Positions 7,994 through 16,921 of a DNA stretch of 64,000 nt are shown here, piece after piece. The translations under genes and the position numbers were made by a program. A model generated the notes under the pieces. The model searched no databases, was not told the DNA's origin, and saw nothing but the letters and a program-made list of their open reading frames with translations. How positions within the stretch are numbered: position 1 is the first letter of the stretch; every line of letters begins with the position of its first letter. This DNA comes from Dehalococcoidia bacterium (GTDB lineage: Bacteria; Chloroflexota; Dehalococcoidia; Tepidiformales; Tepidiformaceae), in assembly GCA_020853755.1 (NCBI GenBank), contig JADYYG010000062.1, positions 124,001 through 188,000 on the forward strand, given 5' to 3'.

Positions 7994-8929
7994 ATGTCAT
8001 CAGCAGCAGTCCCCGTTCACGCCGAAATCCCGCCTCCAGCCATCCAGGAAGTCAGCAAGGGCATCTACGCCTACATCCAGCTCGACGGCTCGTGGTTCCT
8101 GAATAACGCCGGGTGCATCGTCGGCAGGTCGAGTACCACCGTTATCGATTCGACCGGCACCGAAGCGCGCGCCCGCGCCTTCCACGCCGCCGTCCGGCAG
8201 GTGACCCAGCTCCCGGTGACCACGCTCGTGAACACGCACAGCCACGGCGACCACACGCACGGGAACTTCATGTTCGCCGACAGCGCCATTGTGGCCAGCG
8301 AACTCTGCCGCCGCGAGATCATCGCCAGCGGGAACGCTGCCAACGCGCTTTTCCCGATGGTCGACTTCGGCGATTGCCCGGTAACACCCCCGACGGTGAC
8401 CTTCGAAGAGCGTCTTTCGCTCTACGTCGATGACCTGAAGGTCGAGCTCATCTTCGTCGGCCCGGCCCACACGACGAACGACATCGTGGCCTGGATCCCC
8501 GAGCGCAAGCTGCTCTTCACCGGGGACATCATCTTCAACGGCGGCACGCCGTTCGCACTCGGCGGTTCGGTTGGCGGCTGGCTGGTCGCCCTCGAACGGA
8601 TAGAAGCGCTTGGCGCGGAGACCATCGTGCCCGGCCATGGCTCGGTGTGCGGCCCGGAGGTCATCGCCGATGTGCGCGCTTACCTCCAGTTCGTGCAGGA
8701 GACGGCGAAGCGCGGCATGGAAGCAGGCACGCCGCCGCTCGAACTGGCCCAGGACCTCGACCTTGGCCGCTTCAAGGACCTGCACGACACCGAGCGGCTG
8801 GTGCCGAACCTGCATCGCGCCTACTCGGAGTTGCAGGGGAAGCCCTGGGGCATCCCCCTCGACTACGTGCAGATGTTCCGCGAGATGCTGATTTACAACG
8901 GCAACCAGCCGCTCCGCTGTCTCGCCTGA
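7994..8929 (+). CDS. MBL-fold metallo-hydrolase
   Basis: 311 residues from the ATG at 7994, preceded by TGAGG; an in-frame ATG nine codons earlier has no RBS. The zinc-binding THSHGDH motif (about residues 85-91), a later His in GPAHTTNDIV, the Asp of LFTGDIIF and the final His of VPGHGSVCG make a complete dinuclear site. Substrate unknown; closest in style to glyoxalase II/flavin-free MBL hydrolases of secondary metabolism. Confidence 0.85.
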   Translation: MSSAAVPVHAEIPPPAIQEVSKGIYAYIQLDGSWFLNNAGCIVGRSSTTVIDSTGTEARARAFHAAVRQVTQLPVTTLVNTHSHGDHTHGNFMFADSAIVASELCRREIIASGNAANALFPMVDFGDCPVTPPTVTFEERLSLYVDDLKVELIFVGPAHTTNDIVAWIPERKLLFTGDIIFNGGTPFALGGSVGGWLVALERIEALGAETIVPGHGSVCGPEVIADVRAYLQFVQETAKRGMEAGTPPLELAQDLDLGRFKDLHDTERLVPNLHRAYSELQGKPWGIPLDYVQMFREMLIYNGNQPLRCLA

Positions 8930-8957
8930 GCGCAGGGATGGCCCTCAGGCGCCACGG

Positions 8958-9275
8958 TCAGCCGACATCGAAGGTCTCGCAGATCTCGATAGTGCCGCCG
9001 GAGCGCATATGGGGGCAGCCAAGCGCCAATTCGAGGGCGGCCTGCATCGAATCCGCCGAGACGATGCTGTAGCCGGTCACCGGGTTGGGGCCGCCGTCTT
9101 CGGTCGTGCCCTCGGCGCTTGTGGTCCAGTTCCGGCCGACCGGGTTGCCGCCATCGACAACGGCGCTCCCGAGGCCTCCGAGCCAGTCGCCCCAAGCCTG
9201 CATCTCCGCGGCCGCGGCCGCTTCATCGGACGGCATTTCGTCGCCACCGTGGTAGACCAGAAGGTAGTTTGCCAT
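8958..9275 (-). CDS. YCII-related (DGPF-type) protein
   Basis: 105 residues. Begins MANYLLVYHGG and carries the dimeric alpha+beta ferredoxin-like pattern of the YCII family, with NPVTGYSIVSADSMQAALELALGCP near the middle and GGTIEICETFDV at the end. GGAGAA lies 8 bases before the ATG. These small proteins are usually found beside sigma factors or as stand-alone genes; biochemical role unknown. In-frame sequence upstream of 9275 has no similarity. Confidence 0.8.
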   Translation of the reverse strand: MANYLLVYHGGDEMPSDEAAAAAEMQAWGDWLGGLGSAVVDGGNPVGRNWTTSAEGTTEDGGPNPVTGYSIVSADSMQAALELALGCPHMRSGGTIEICETFDVG

Positions 9276-9378
9276 TTGTGCTGTTCTCCATTGCAGTTTG
9301 CCCGAAGGCGCTGCGGAGAATACCCGGAACGGTGGTAAACCCAAAGGTAACGCTGTCAGACGCCCGGCCAGGCGAGGT

Positions 9379-9768
9379 TCAGTCGTCGATGACGGCGTCA
9401 ACCTCGATTTCAACGAGCATGCGGGGGTCAATGAGCGCGGCGACCTGGACCATGGTGGCGGCCGGCTTCGCCCACTTGAGGAACTCGCGGTGTGCCTTCG
9501 CGAAGTCCTCCCAGCGGCCGATGTCGGTCACGAACATACGCGTGCGCACGACGTGGTCCCAGGTCGCGCCGGCCTCGGCGAGGGCTTTCTCGATGATCTC
9601 GAAACAGCGTTTCGCCTGCGCGTAAGCGTCGTTATCGCCGTAGACGGTGCCGTCGGGCATCGCAGACGTGGTGCCGGAGACATAGACGTGGTTGCCGGTG
9701 CGGACGGCGCGGGAGTACCCCACGACGTCTTCGAAGGGTCCGCCGGAAGAGATGAGCTGTCGTGCCAT
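9379..9768 (-). CDS. RidA/YjgF-family protein
   Basis: 129 residues. RidA-like trimer-forming fold with HVYVSGTTS, ALAEAGATWDHVVRTRMFVTD (conserved Arg of the active site) and the terminal VEIEVDAVI. Canonical members deaminate reactive enamine/imine intermediates such as 2-aminoacrylate; divergent subfamilies act on other substrates. The neighbouring YCII gene is on the same strand 103 bases downstream. A second RidA homologue is at 52051-52443. Confidence 0.88.
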   Translation of the reverse strand: MARQLISSGGPFEDVVGYSRAVRTGNHVYVSGTTSAMPDGTVYGDNDAYAQAKRCFEIIEKALAEAGATWDHVVRTRMFVTDIGRWEDFAKAHREFLKWAKPAATMVQVAALIDPRMLVEIEVDAVIDD

Positions 9769-9816
9769 GGCAGCAAGCGTAGGGGATGCGGGCCGCGCGC
9801 GGACAGCCGCCGGGGC

Positions 9817-10878
9817 TCAGTCGGCCACGGGCGATTCCGGTTCGTCCCAGAGCCCGGCCTGGGGGGTTGAAGCCCGCTCGGCCGGGTAGGGGATGCCAAG
9901 GTGGGCATAGGCAGCCTGGGTGGCGATGCGCCCGCGCGGCGTGCGATTGAGGAAGCCGCACTGGAGGAGGAACGGCTCGTACACGTCCATGATCGTGTCC
10001 GATTCCTCGGAGATGGCGGCAGCGATGGTTTCGAGGCCAACCGGGCCGCCGCCGAACTTTTCGATGATGCAGCGGAGCACCGCACGGTCCGAGTCGTCGA
10101 GTCCGAGGTCGTCGACATCGAGCATGCGCAGGGCGGCTCGCGCCGAATCGAGCGTGATCTGGCCGCCGTTGCGCACCTCGGCGTAGTCACGCACGCGGCG
10201 GAGCAGGCGGTTGGCGATGCGGGGCGTCCCACGTGACCGGCGGGCGACTTCGAACGCAGCATCGTCGGGGAGATCGGCGCCGAGGATGCCTGCCGAACGC
10301 TTGACGATGGTCGTGAGCGTCTCGGCATCGTAGAAGTCGAGCCGGAAGACCGAACCGAAGCGGTCACGCATCGGGGCGCTGATCATGGCGTAGCGGGTGG
10401 TCGCTCCGATGAGGGTGAACTTCGGCATCGCGAGGCGCACGGTGCGCGCGCCGGGACCCTTGCCGATGACAAGGTCGAGGGCGAAGTCCTCCATCGCCGG
10501 GTAGAGGATCTCCTCGACCGCGCGAGAGAGACGGTGGACCTCGTCGATAAACAGGATGTCGTGCTCTTTGAGGCCGGTAAGGATGGCCGCGAGATCGCCG
10601 GGGCGCTCAAACGCGGGGCCGCTCGTGGTCCGAATGGCGACGCCCATCTCGTTCGCGACGATGTTCGCGAGGGTGGTCTTGCCGAGGCCGGGCGGCCCGT
10701 AGAGGAGCAGGTGATCGAGGGCTTCGCCGCGCGCTTGCGCCGCCTGGATGGCGATGGAGATGTTCTCCTTGGTGCGGCCCTGCCCCGGGAAATCGAGGAG
10801 GACCTGGGGGCGCAGGGTGCGCTCTTCGCCGTCTTCCATGCCAAGGTCAGCGGCGACGATGCGGCCCTCACTGCTCAC
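9817..10878 (-). CDS. ruvB: Holliday-junction branch-migration helicase subunit RuvB
   Basis: 353 residues. AAA+ ATPase with Walker [13 protein letters not shown] (about 59-70), Walker [17 protein letters not shown], sensor [18 protein letters not shown] and the C-terminal winged helix ([13 protein letters not shown]). It drives branch migration with RuvA on four-way DNA junctions. The GTG start at 10878 is set by a TATACT box 7 bases upstream and the absence of an RBS, so the mRNA is probably leaderless. ruvA and ruvC are not adjacent. Confidence 0.97.
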   Translation of the reverse strand: MSSEGRIVAADLGMEDGEERTLRPQVLLDFPGQGRTKENISIAIQAAQARGEALDHLLLYGPPGLGKTTLANIVANEMGVAIRTTSGPAFERPGDLAAILTGLKEHDILFIDEVHRLSRAVEEILYPAMEDFALDLVIGKGPGARTVRLAMPKFTLIGATTRYAMISAPMRDRFGSVFRLDFYDAETLTTIVKRSAGILGADLPDDAAFEVARRSRGTPRIANRLLRRVRDYAEVRNGGQITLDSARAALRMLDVDDLGLDDSDRAVLRCIIEKFGGGPVGLETIAAAISEESDTIMDVYEPFLLQCGFLNRTPRGRIATQAAYAHLGIPYPAERASTPQAGLWDEPESPVAD

Positions 10879-10885
10879 AGCGGGC

Positions 10886-10891
10886 AGTATA
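10886..10891 (-). promoter_or_regulatory. -10 box TATACT of ruvB
   Basis: On the minus strand TATACT is followed by 7 bases and then the GTG start of ruvB. This predicts a leaderless transcript. Confidence 0.6.
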
Positions 10892-10923
10892 CCGCACGAA
10901 TGTTCTATCGCTGCGGGACCGGG

Positions 10924-12987
10924 TTAGTTGCCGCTGAATGAATCGGGGCGGAACCAGCGGCCGCGGCGGCGGCCCATGCTGCCCGCGCTGAACGGGTGCT
11001 GGACGACGTTCACATGGCGGCGGTTCTGCAGCATGCGGGTGAGCCGCTTCAGGCTCTGGTTAACCAGCGGGCGGTGGTACCAGCGCTTCACTTCGAGGAG
11101 CGGAACCATCACCGTCACTTCATGGGGCGCGCGCTTCAGGCGGTCATCAACATAGCGGGCAATAGGGTCGGCGACTGTGCGGAACGGCGAATCGATGACG
11201 ACGAGGGGGATGCCCGGGAACTGGTGGTTCCAGCGCGCCGAGACGGTCGACGGCGCGTCGGGGTCGACGATGACGTGGACAGCGGTCACATCGCGGGAGC
11301 GTTCGCAGGCGGCGCCGAGGGTCATGACCGTGGCGAGGTTGACCTCTTCGACCGGGACGAGGATGGGGATGCGCGATTCGCCGTGGGGGCGCATGTCGAG
11401 CATCGCCTGGGGCGAGACGTAGAGCTGGCGATGGAGCCGCTTGTAGAATCGGCCGATAAGCCAGAGGAGGCTGGTGATTACCGGGATGGCGACAACGACG
11501 GCGAACCCGCCTTCGCCGAACTTGGTAACCATGATGATGACGAAGACCACGGCGGTGACACAGGCGCCGAAGCCGTTGATGATCGCGGAACGCTGCCAGC
11601 CGGGGGTGCGCCGCCGGAACCAGAGGTAGACCATGCCCGTCTGGGCGAGCGTGAAGCAGAGGAACACGCCCAGCGCATAAAGCGGGATGAGGCGGGTGGT
11701 GCTGGCCTGGAAGCCGATAAGGAGCGCGCCAGCGAAGCTCGTAAGGGCGAGGATGCCGTAGCTGAAGACGAGCCGGTTGCCCCGCTGGTGGAAGACCCGC
11801 GGGAGGTAGCCATCGCGGGCGAGGATGGACGCGAGAATGGGAAAACCGTTGTAGGCGGTGTTCGCCGCGAGGAAGAGGATGCCGGCCGTGAAGCCCTGGA
11901 GCAGGTAGTAGACGAGGTTCCGCCCGAAGACGTGCTCGCCGACCTGGGACATCACGGTCTCCTTGTCGCCGTGTTCGTAGACGATGCCGTAGTGGCGAGC
12001 GAGGAGGGTGGTGCCGAGGAAGAGGAACCCGAGGAGGAATCCCATGGCGATCATGGTGATGATGGCGTTCTTCCACTCGGGCGGCTTGAAGGCGGAGACG
12101 CCGTTGGAGATGGCCTCGACGCCGGTGAGGGCGGCGCACCCCGCGGAGAACGCGCGCAACACGAGGAAGAGCGTGAGCGCCTGGCTCGCGTGCTCCACGG
12201 CCCGTGTCGGTTCGCCGGTCTTGAGGATGTTCGGGTCATCGCTGAAGAAGACCTTGCCCATGCCGAGCAGGATCGTCCCGGCGAGGATGAAGACGAATCC
12301 GTAAGTGGGGATCGAGAAGACCGTTCCCGATTCGCGGATACCGCGCAGGTTGCCGAGCGCGATCACGCTGATGAGCCCGATGGCGACGTAGACCCGCACG
12401 CCATCGACGTCCGGGAACGCCGAGACTATGGCCTCGACGCTGGCGGCGATACTCACCGCGCCGGTCAGGGTGTAATCGATGAGCAGGGCCGAGGCCGCTA
12501 TGAGCCCGAAAATCGGTCCCAGGTTTTCGAGCGCGACGGTGTAGGCGCCGCCTCCGGCCGGGTAGGCCTTGATGAGCTGGCTGTAGGAGATGACGACGAT
12601 CGCGAGCAGGGTTGTGATGGCCATCGCGATGGGCAGGCTGAGGTGGATGCTGGCCGTGCCGGCGAGGACGAGGATGAGCAGGATCTCCTGCGTCGCGTAG
12701 GCCGTGGAGGAGATCGCATCGGAGGAGAAGATGGCCAGGGCGACCTTCTTGCTCAGCCGCTCTTCGGACAGCCGGCGGCTGTGCATGGTCGTCCCGATGA
12801 GGGAGTCTTTGTAGTTCTTCAAGCGGCCGGCCCAGCCGCTGCGGCGTTCGGCGAACTCGGTGGCCTCGAAGAAGCCCTCTTCCGTTTCGACGATGCCAGC
12901 GTGCGGGAATTCGACCCGGTAGCGGGAGACGCGGCCGGTGCTGTCGGCGACAGGAGTGTATTGCGGGCCTGAACCCGGCGAAGGCAT
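10924..12987 (-). CDS. APC-superfamily permease, KimA/YdaO-like potassium or amino-acid transporter
   Basis: 687 residues. About 50-80 N-terminal cytoplasmic residues precede a 12-TM APC core that starts at KKVALAIFSSDAISSTAYATQEILLILV, a segment highly typical of the KimA/YdaO group, followed by YPAGGGAYTVALENLG. After the last helix (about 520) a cytoplasmic domain of about 160 residues (SRIPILVPVEEVNLATVMTLGAACERS) has a USP-like fold; in Bacillus KimA this region responds to c-di-AMP. Start ATG 12987 has TAACCT six bases upstream and no RBS. K+ versus amino-acid substrate cannot be decided from sequence. Confidence 0.85.
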   Translation of the reverse strand: MPSPGSGPQYTPVADSTGRVSRYRVEFPHAGIVETEEGFFEATEFAERRSGWAGRLKNYKDSLIGTTMHSRRLSEERLSKKVALAIFSSDAISSTAYATQEILLILVLAGTASIHLSLPIAMAITTLLAIVVISYSQLIKAYPAGGGAYTVALENLGPIFGLIAASALLIDYTLTGAVSIAASVEAIVSAFPDVDGVRVYVAIGLISVIALGNLRGIRESGTVFSIPTYGFVFILAGTILLGMGKVFFSDDPNILKTGEPTRAVEHASQALTLFLVLRAFSAGCAALTGVEAISNGVSAFKPPEWKNAIITMIAMGFLLGFLFLGTTLLARHYGIVYEHGDKETVMSQVGEHVFGRNLVYYLLQGFTAGILFLAANTAYNGFPILASILARDGYLPRVFHQRGNRLVFSYGILALTSFAGALLIGFQASTTRLIPLYALGVFLCFTLAQTGMVYLWFRRRTPGWQRSAIINGFGACVTAVVFVIIMVTKFGEGGFAVVVAIPVITSLLWLIGRFYKRLHRQLYVSPQAMLDMRPHGESRIPILVPVEEVNLATVMTLGAACERSRDVTAVHVIVDPDAPSTVSARWNHQFPGIPLVVIDSPFRTVADPIARYVDDRLKRAPHEVTVMVPLLEVKRWYHRPLVNQSLKRLTRMLQNRRHVNVVQHPFSAGSMGRRRGRWFRPDSFSGN

Positions 12988-12993
12988 TGCGGT

Positions 12994-12999
12994 AGGTTA
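12994..12999 (-). promoter_or_regulatory. -10-like TAACCT of the KimA-like gene
   Basis: TAACCT on the minus strand lies 6 bases before the ATG at 12987, matching the TANNNT spacing seen at other genes here. It is weaker than the TATACT examples. Confidence 0.4.
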
Positions 13000-13046
13000 C
13001 GCCAGCCATCGCCTAAGAGGCACGAGACCCCGCCCAGGGAAGCGGG

Positions 13047-13232
13047 TTACTCCGCACCGGCGCTCCACTCCCGGGCGCCCCGGGTCTGCTTCGGTGGCGA
13101 ACCGGGCTTCGCATGCGTCGTCCCGCTACGGGAGGGTTCGCGCGTGAGGCCTGCGCGCTCGGCGAAGCGAAAGCTGCGCAGCGCCTCCCGCTGGCGGGCG
13201 ATGGCGTATTCCTGGAAATCGAACAGTTCCAT
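13047..13232 (-). CDS. Small hypothetical protein
   Basis: 61 codons with AAGGAG 8 bases before the ATG, an unusually good RBS for this region. The first half (MELFDFQEYAIARQREALRS) could form an amphipathic helix; the second half is basic and Ser/Pro-rich. No family recognised. It sits in the gap between the permease and Crp genes and could be co-transcribed with the permease gene downstream. Coding status rests mainly on the RBS. Confidence 0.4.
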   Translation of the reverse strand: MELFDFQEYAIARQREALRSFRFAERAGLTREPSRSGTTHAKPGSPPKQTRGAREWSAGAE

Positions 13233-13404
13233 AGGTGGTGCTCCTTGCGGGCTCAACGCCCTGCCCAACCAGCGTGCAGCGCAGCAGGCGGCGGACACGA
13301 GGGAACTACCTCACACAGGCGGGCGGCGGTGCGTGCGGCAGTTCACAAATGGGTGCCGGTAGGTGCGGCCAGTGCGAGAATGGCCGCCTCCGGAGGAGCG
13401 ACTC

Positions 13405-14094
13405 ATGCAAGACAGGGATCCCAACGCGAACGCCGCCTATATCCGGGATGTGCCGCTGCTCGCGCGCCTGCCGGACGAAGACGTGAGCCTGCTGGCCGCC
13501 CGCGGACGCGTGAAGCGGTTTAGCGCTGGCGCGACCCTGTTCCACGAAGGCGACGCCGGAGATTCGCTCTATGTGGTCATCGATGGCCGGATCCGCATTA
13601 GCCGCCTCTCGGGGTCCGGGGCCGAAGCCACGCTGGCCATCGTCGGCAAAGGCGACTGCGTCGGCGAATTCGCGCTCCTCGACAGTCGCCCGCGCTCAGC
13701 GACGGCGACCGCGCAGACGGCCACGCGGACGTTCGTGGTCTCGCGCGATGACTTCCGCGACTGGGTGCGGCAGCGGCCGGAGGCGTCACTCGCCTTGTTG
13801 GAGACGCTCTCGCTGCGCCTGCGGCGGACCGATGAGGCGATCACGGACCTGATGTTCTTAGACCTGCCCCACCGGCTCGCGAAGCACCTCCTGACGCTGG
13901 CCGCCTCGGTGGAGGCTCAGCCGGGGAGGCGCGTCCGCATCCAGGTCACCCAGGGCGAACTGGCTTCGATGCTCGGGGTGAGCCGCGAGAGCGTGAACAA
14001 GCAGCTCAACCAGTTCGCGCGCGATGGCTGGATTACGATCAGCCGCGGCGCCGTGACGATCGATGACGGCGAAGCGCTCCGCCTGATGGCCTGA
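13405..14094 (+). CDS. Crp/Fnr-family transcription regulator
   Basis: 229 residues from the ATG at 13405, which has GGAGG 7 bases upstream. N-terminal cyclic-nucleotide-binding beta roll with phosphate-binding cassette GEFALLDSRPRSAT (the Arg-Ser pair that contacts cAMP/cGMP is present), dimer helix (about 110-145), then winged helix-turn-helix TQGELASMLGVSRESVNKQLNQFARDGWI. No N-terminal cysteine cluster, so it is not FNR-like. An adenylate-cyclase-domain protein is encoded 1.4 kb downstream (15508-16863), so cAMP is a reasonable ligand. Confidence 0.92.
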   Translation: MQDRDPNANAAYIRDVPLLARLPDEDVSLLAARGRVKRFSAGATLFHEGDAGDSLYVVIDGRIRISRLSGSGAEATLAIVGKGDCVGEFALLDSRPRSATATAQTATRTFVVSRDDFRDWVRQRPEASLALLETLSLRLRRTDEAITDLMFLDLPHRLAKHLLTLAASVEAQPGRRVRIQVTQGELASMLGVSRESVNKQLNQFARDGWITISRGAVTIDDGEALRLMA

Positions 14095-14134
14095 CGCGAA
14101 GGTTCGACAACACACCCGGCGCACCACCACAATG

Positions 14135-14153
14135 CTCCGCACTTCACGCGGAG
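14135..14153 (+). promoter_or_regulatory. Hairpin that pairs with the RBS of the luciferase-like gene
   Basis: CTCCGC (14135-14140) and GCGGAG (14148-14153) form a perfect 6-bp stem with a 7-base loop. GGAG, the Shine-Dalgarno for the ATG at 14161 (7-base spacing), is the 3' arm. Possible translational gating; may also be chance in GC-rich DNA. Confidence 0.35.
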
Positions 14154-14160
14154 ATACCCC

Positions 14161-15060
14161 ATGCGATTCAGTTTCTGGCCGGCCCCGGTCAACTCGTGGA
14201 ACGACACCCTCGCCCTTGCGAAGCACGCCGAAGCCGCCGGCTGGTACTCAATCTGGTTCGCCGACCACTTCATGCCGAACGCCGAGGACACCAGCGGCCC
14301 GACGAACGAGTGCTGGACGACGCTGGCCGCGCTGGCGGCTTCGGTGCCGCGCGTGCGCATCGGCGCGCTGGTCAGCGGCAACACCTACCGCCACCCGGCG
14401 GTGCTGGCCAAGATGGCCGCGAACGTCGACCAGATCTCGGGCGGACGGTGCGTGCTCGGCCTCGGGGCCGGCTGGCAGGAGAACGAGCACAGCGCCTACG
14501 GCATCACCTTCTCCACCCTCGGCGGGCGGATGGCCCGGTTCGAGGAGGCCTGCCAGGTCATCAAAGGCCTGTTCACGAACGCCCAGACTACCTTCGAGGG
14601 CAAGTATTACCAGTTGGCCAACGCGCCGCTGGCGCCGAAGCCCGTGCAACAGCCGCTTCCGCTCCTCATCGGCGGCGGCGGCGAACAGCGCACCCTGCGC
14701 ATCGCCGCCCGCTACGCCGACGAGTGGAACGTCTGGGGTTCGCCAGAAGTCCTCGCGGCGAAGGGCGCCATCCTCAACCGCTACTGCGAAGAGATCGGCC
14801 GGGATCCGCGCGCCATCAAGCATTCGGCCCAGGGGATGCTCGCGCTGACCGACGACACCGCCATGGCCGAGCGCATCCGGGCCTCCGGGCGGCCCGCAAT
14901 CGCCGGGAACGGCCCGCAGATCCGGGCCCTCGTGGAGCAGTACATCGAAGCAGGCGTGGACGAACTGATCATCCCGGGCTTCGGGCTCGGACGGACGCTG
15001 GACGAGACGAAGGGCATCCTGGACCGCTTCGCCAACGAGGTGATGGCGCACTTCCAGTAG
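14161..15060 (+). CDS. LLM-class (luciferase-like) oxidoreductase, F420-type
   Basis: 299 residues forming a bacterial-luciferase-like TIM barrel. RFSFWPAPVNSW at the start, SIWFADHFMPN, the RVRIGALVSGNTYRHPAVLAKMAANVDQISGGR block and LGLGAGWQENEH are standard for F420-dependent LLM enzymes. Hydride transfer to or from a small organic substrate with F420 (less likely FMN) is expected in the cytoplasm. The substrate cannot be told from sequence. Confidence 0.88.
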   Translation: MRFSFWPAPVNSWNDTLALAKHAEAAGWYSIWFADHFMPNAEDTSGPTNECWTTLAALAASVPRVRIGALVSGNTYRHPAVLAKMAANVDQISGGRCVLGLGAGWQENEHSAYGITFSTLGGRMARFEEACQVIKGLFTNAQTTFEGKYYQLANAPLAPKPVQQPLPLLIGGGGEQRTLRIAARYADEWNVWGSPEVLAAKGAILNRYCEEIGRDPRAIKHSAQGMLALTDDTAMAERIRASGRPAIAGNGPQIRALVEQYIEAGVDELIIPGFGLGRTLDETKGILDRFANEVMAHFQ

Positions 15061-15070
15061 CATCCGGGCC

Positions 15071-15430
15071 ATGGAGCCGCCGGCCTTCCTGCACGCCCTC
15101 CACCAGGTTCGCACGGCCGAAGGCCTGCGCCTCGCTTCGTGGTTGGCTATCGGGCTGGTGGCCGGAGGGCTGCTCATAAGCTGGCGGCGGCTGCTCGGCT
15201 GGTTTCGAACCCCCGAGACACGGCCGCCGGCCCTCGTTCGCTGGGGGAAGGACGACCGCGGCTGGTTCTTCGAACTGGCTGATGGCGGCAGCATGGTGTG
15301 GGTGGCCGAAGCGTCCGACGGCAGCGTGTCCCTCGCCCCCGACGGCGCAGGGCTGCTGCGTCCTGCTGCGCCGCTGGTGGCGCAACCAGCTGCACTGGTA
15401 TCGGACAGCGGTATCCGCCTCCGCCTTTAG
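15071..15430 (+). CDS. Hypothetical single-pass membrane protein
   Basis: 119 residues. One TM helix at about 22-38 (ASWLAIGLVAGGLLISW) and a C-terminal domain of about 70 residues with several short beta-like segments (RGWFFELADGGSMVWVAE). Ten bases after the luciferase-like gene, so probably co-transcribed. No recognised family. Confidence 0.5.
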   Translation: MEPPAFLHALHQVRTAEGLRLASWLAIGLVAGGLLISWRRLLGWFRTPETRPPALVRWGKDDRGWFFELADGGSMVWVAEASDGSVSLAPDGAGLLRPAAPLVAQPAALVSDSGIRLRL

Positions 15431-15507
15431 TCGGGGAAAAAGAATCACCCACACGATGGTTCGAGGGGCTTGCGCGCTGGACTAGGATTCCATGCGGGAG
15501 ATCCTGG

Positions 15508-16863
15508 TTGCTACCGCGCATTCAGTACGCACAGACCGAAGACAGCGTGAGCATCGCCTTCTGGACGGTGGGCGACGGCATTCCCGTGGTAGTGCTTTAC
15601 CCTCCAGGATTCAGCAACATCCAGTACGAGTGGGAAATGCCCGAGGCGCGGGCGTTCTTCGACGAGCTTGCGGCCTGGGCCACCGTCATCCGTTTCGATC
15701 ATCGCAACAATGGGCTTTCCGAACGCGGCCTCGCGAACATCACGCCGGAGGACTTCGGCCGGGATCTGCTTGGCGTGCTGGACCGGCTCGATGTGCCACG
15801 GGCGCACCTCTTCGTGGTCACGGAAAGCGGCAAGATCGCCCTCCAGTTCGCGGCCCGGCACCCCGACCGGGTGGCTTCGCTCACGCTCTTCGGCGCCAAC
15901 CCATCGAAGGGCCCATCGGGGCGCGTCCCCGGATGGAAATCGCTGGCGCCGCTCATGCGGACCGACTGGCCGCTTTTCACGGACCTGCTTTCGACGGCGG
16001 TCAATGGGCTTGCCGACGGTGCACAGACGGCGCGAGTCGCGCGGTTCCTGCGGGAGAGCGTGACGGCCCAGGAGTTCGAAACCGCCCATGCCGCGCTCTC
16101 ACCGCTGGACGTAAGCGGCTCGCTGAAGGACGTGACGTGCCCGGTGCTGGTTCTGCATCGCCTCGATTCGCCATTCTTCCCCATTGACCACGCCCGGCAA
16201 CTGGTCGCCACCATCCCGGATGCGCGGCTCTCCGTGGTGCCCGGCACGGCGCCGTTCGCCTGGGACCGGCCGGTCTCGGAGACAAGCAAGGGCTTCATCC
16301 TCGAAACCGCAGCCGCTGAGAACCGCGCCCGCTTCGGCCTGCGCAGCGGCAACGCCTTCCGCACCATCCTCTTCACGGACATCGAACGCCATGGCGAACT
16401 CCTGCGCGTGCTGGGCGACCACGCCGGGCGGCAGCTCCTGCGCGAACACGAGCGCATCACCCGTGAGGCCCTCCGCGAGCACGGCGGCAGCGAAGTGAAG
16501 TCCATGGGTGACGGGTTCCTCGCCTCGTTCGGGTCGGCCCGGCGCGCGCTCGATTGCGCGATCGCCCTCCAGCGGGCGCTCCACGAAGAGGCGCTTGGCG
16601 GCGAGATGGAAGGGCTGCCTCACGGCCTGCGCGTGCGGGTGGGCATCAACGCCGGCGAACCGATCGCCGAGGACGACGACCTCTTCGGCGCGGCCGTCAT
16701 CGCCGCCGCCCGCATCGCAGCGATGGCCGACGGCGGCGAGATCCTCGTGGCCAATGTCGTCCGCGAACTGGTCGCCGGTAAGGGCTTCCTCTTCAACGAC
16801 CGCGGCGAGCAGCCCCTGCGCGGCCTCGAAGACCCGGTCCGGGTGTGGGAGTTGCGCTGGTAA
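15508..16863 (+). CDS. Alpha/beta hydrolase fused to class III adenylate/guanylate cyclase domain
   Basis: 451 residues from a TTG at 15508, chosen because the protein then begins at LPRIQYAQTEDSVSIAFWTVGDG, where relatives begin, with GGGAG 8 bases upstream and TAGGAT at 15483-15488. Residues about 15-265 are an alpha/beta hydrolase (FDHRNNGLSERG; the nucleophile elbow reads VTESGKIA). Residues about 285-450 are a cyclase homology domain: FRTILFTDIERHGELL (metal Asp), KSMGDGFLASF (second metal Asp), GLRVRVGINAGEPIAEDDDLFG. The transition-state Asn of typical cyclases appears replaced (LFGAAVIAAARIA). Likely a signalling protein with a sensor-like hydrolase domain. Confidence 0.85.
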   Translation: MLPRIQYAQTEDSVSIAFWTVGDGIPVVVLYPPGFSNIQYEWEMPEARAFFDELAAWATVIRFDHRNNGLSERGLANITPEDFGRDLLGVLDRLDVPRAHLFVVTESGKIALQFAARHPDRVASLTLFGANPSKGPSGRVPGWKSLAPLMRTDWPLFTDLLSTAVNGLADGAQTARVARFLRESVTAQEFETAHAALSPLDVSGSLKDVTCPVLVLHRLDSPFFPIDHARQLVATIPDARLSVVPGTAPFAWDRPVSETSKGFILETAAAENRARFGLRSGNAFRTILFTDIERHGELLRVLGDHAGRQLLREHERITREALREHGGSEVKSMGDGFLASFGSARRALDCAIALQRALHEEALGGEMEGLPHGLRVRVGINAGEPIAEDDDLFGAAVIAAARIAAMADGGEILVANVVRELVAGKGFLFNDRGEQPLRGLEDPVRVWELRW

Positions 16864-16921
16864 GGCCGCCTTGCCGCGCCGTGGCCTCGTTGTTTCGCCG
16901 CCTGTTACCGTCTTTAGGAGT

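Noticed and set aside
10996-12972. Very long open frame on the plus strand opposite the KimA-like permease
   Set aside because: It is the antisense shadow of a GC-rich gene. The product is Asp/Glu/Arg-rich with no family similarity, while the minus strand encodes a clear 12-TM permease.
13061-13080. GC palindrome near the small hypothetical gene as a terminator
   Set aside because: The stem is short, has no T-run and lies inside the small ORF. Chance palindromes of this kind are frequent in such GC-rich DNA.
16508-16921. N-terminal extension of the TAP-type hydrolase by about 138 residues
   Set aside because: The extra residues are Arg/Ser/Pro-rich, overlap the cyclase domain in another frame, and would bury the signal peptide that begins at 16922.
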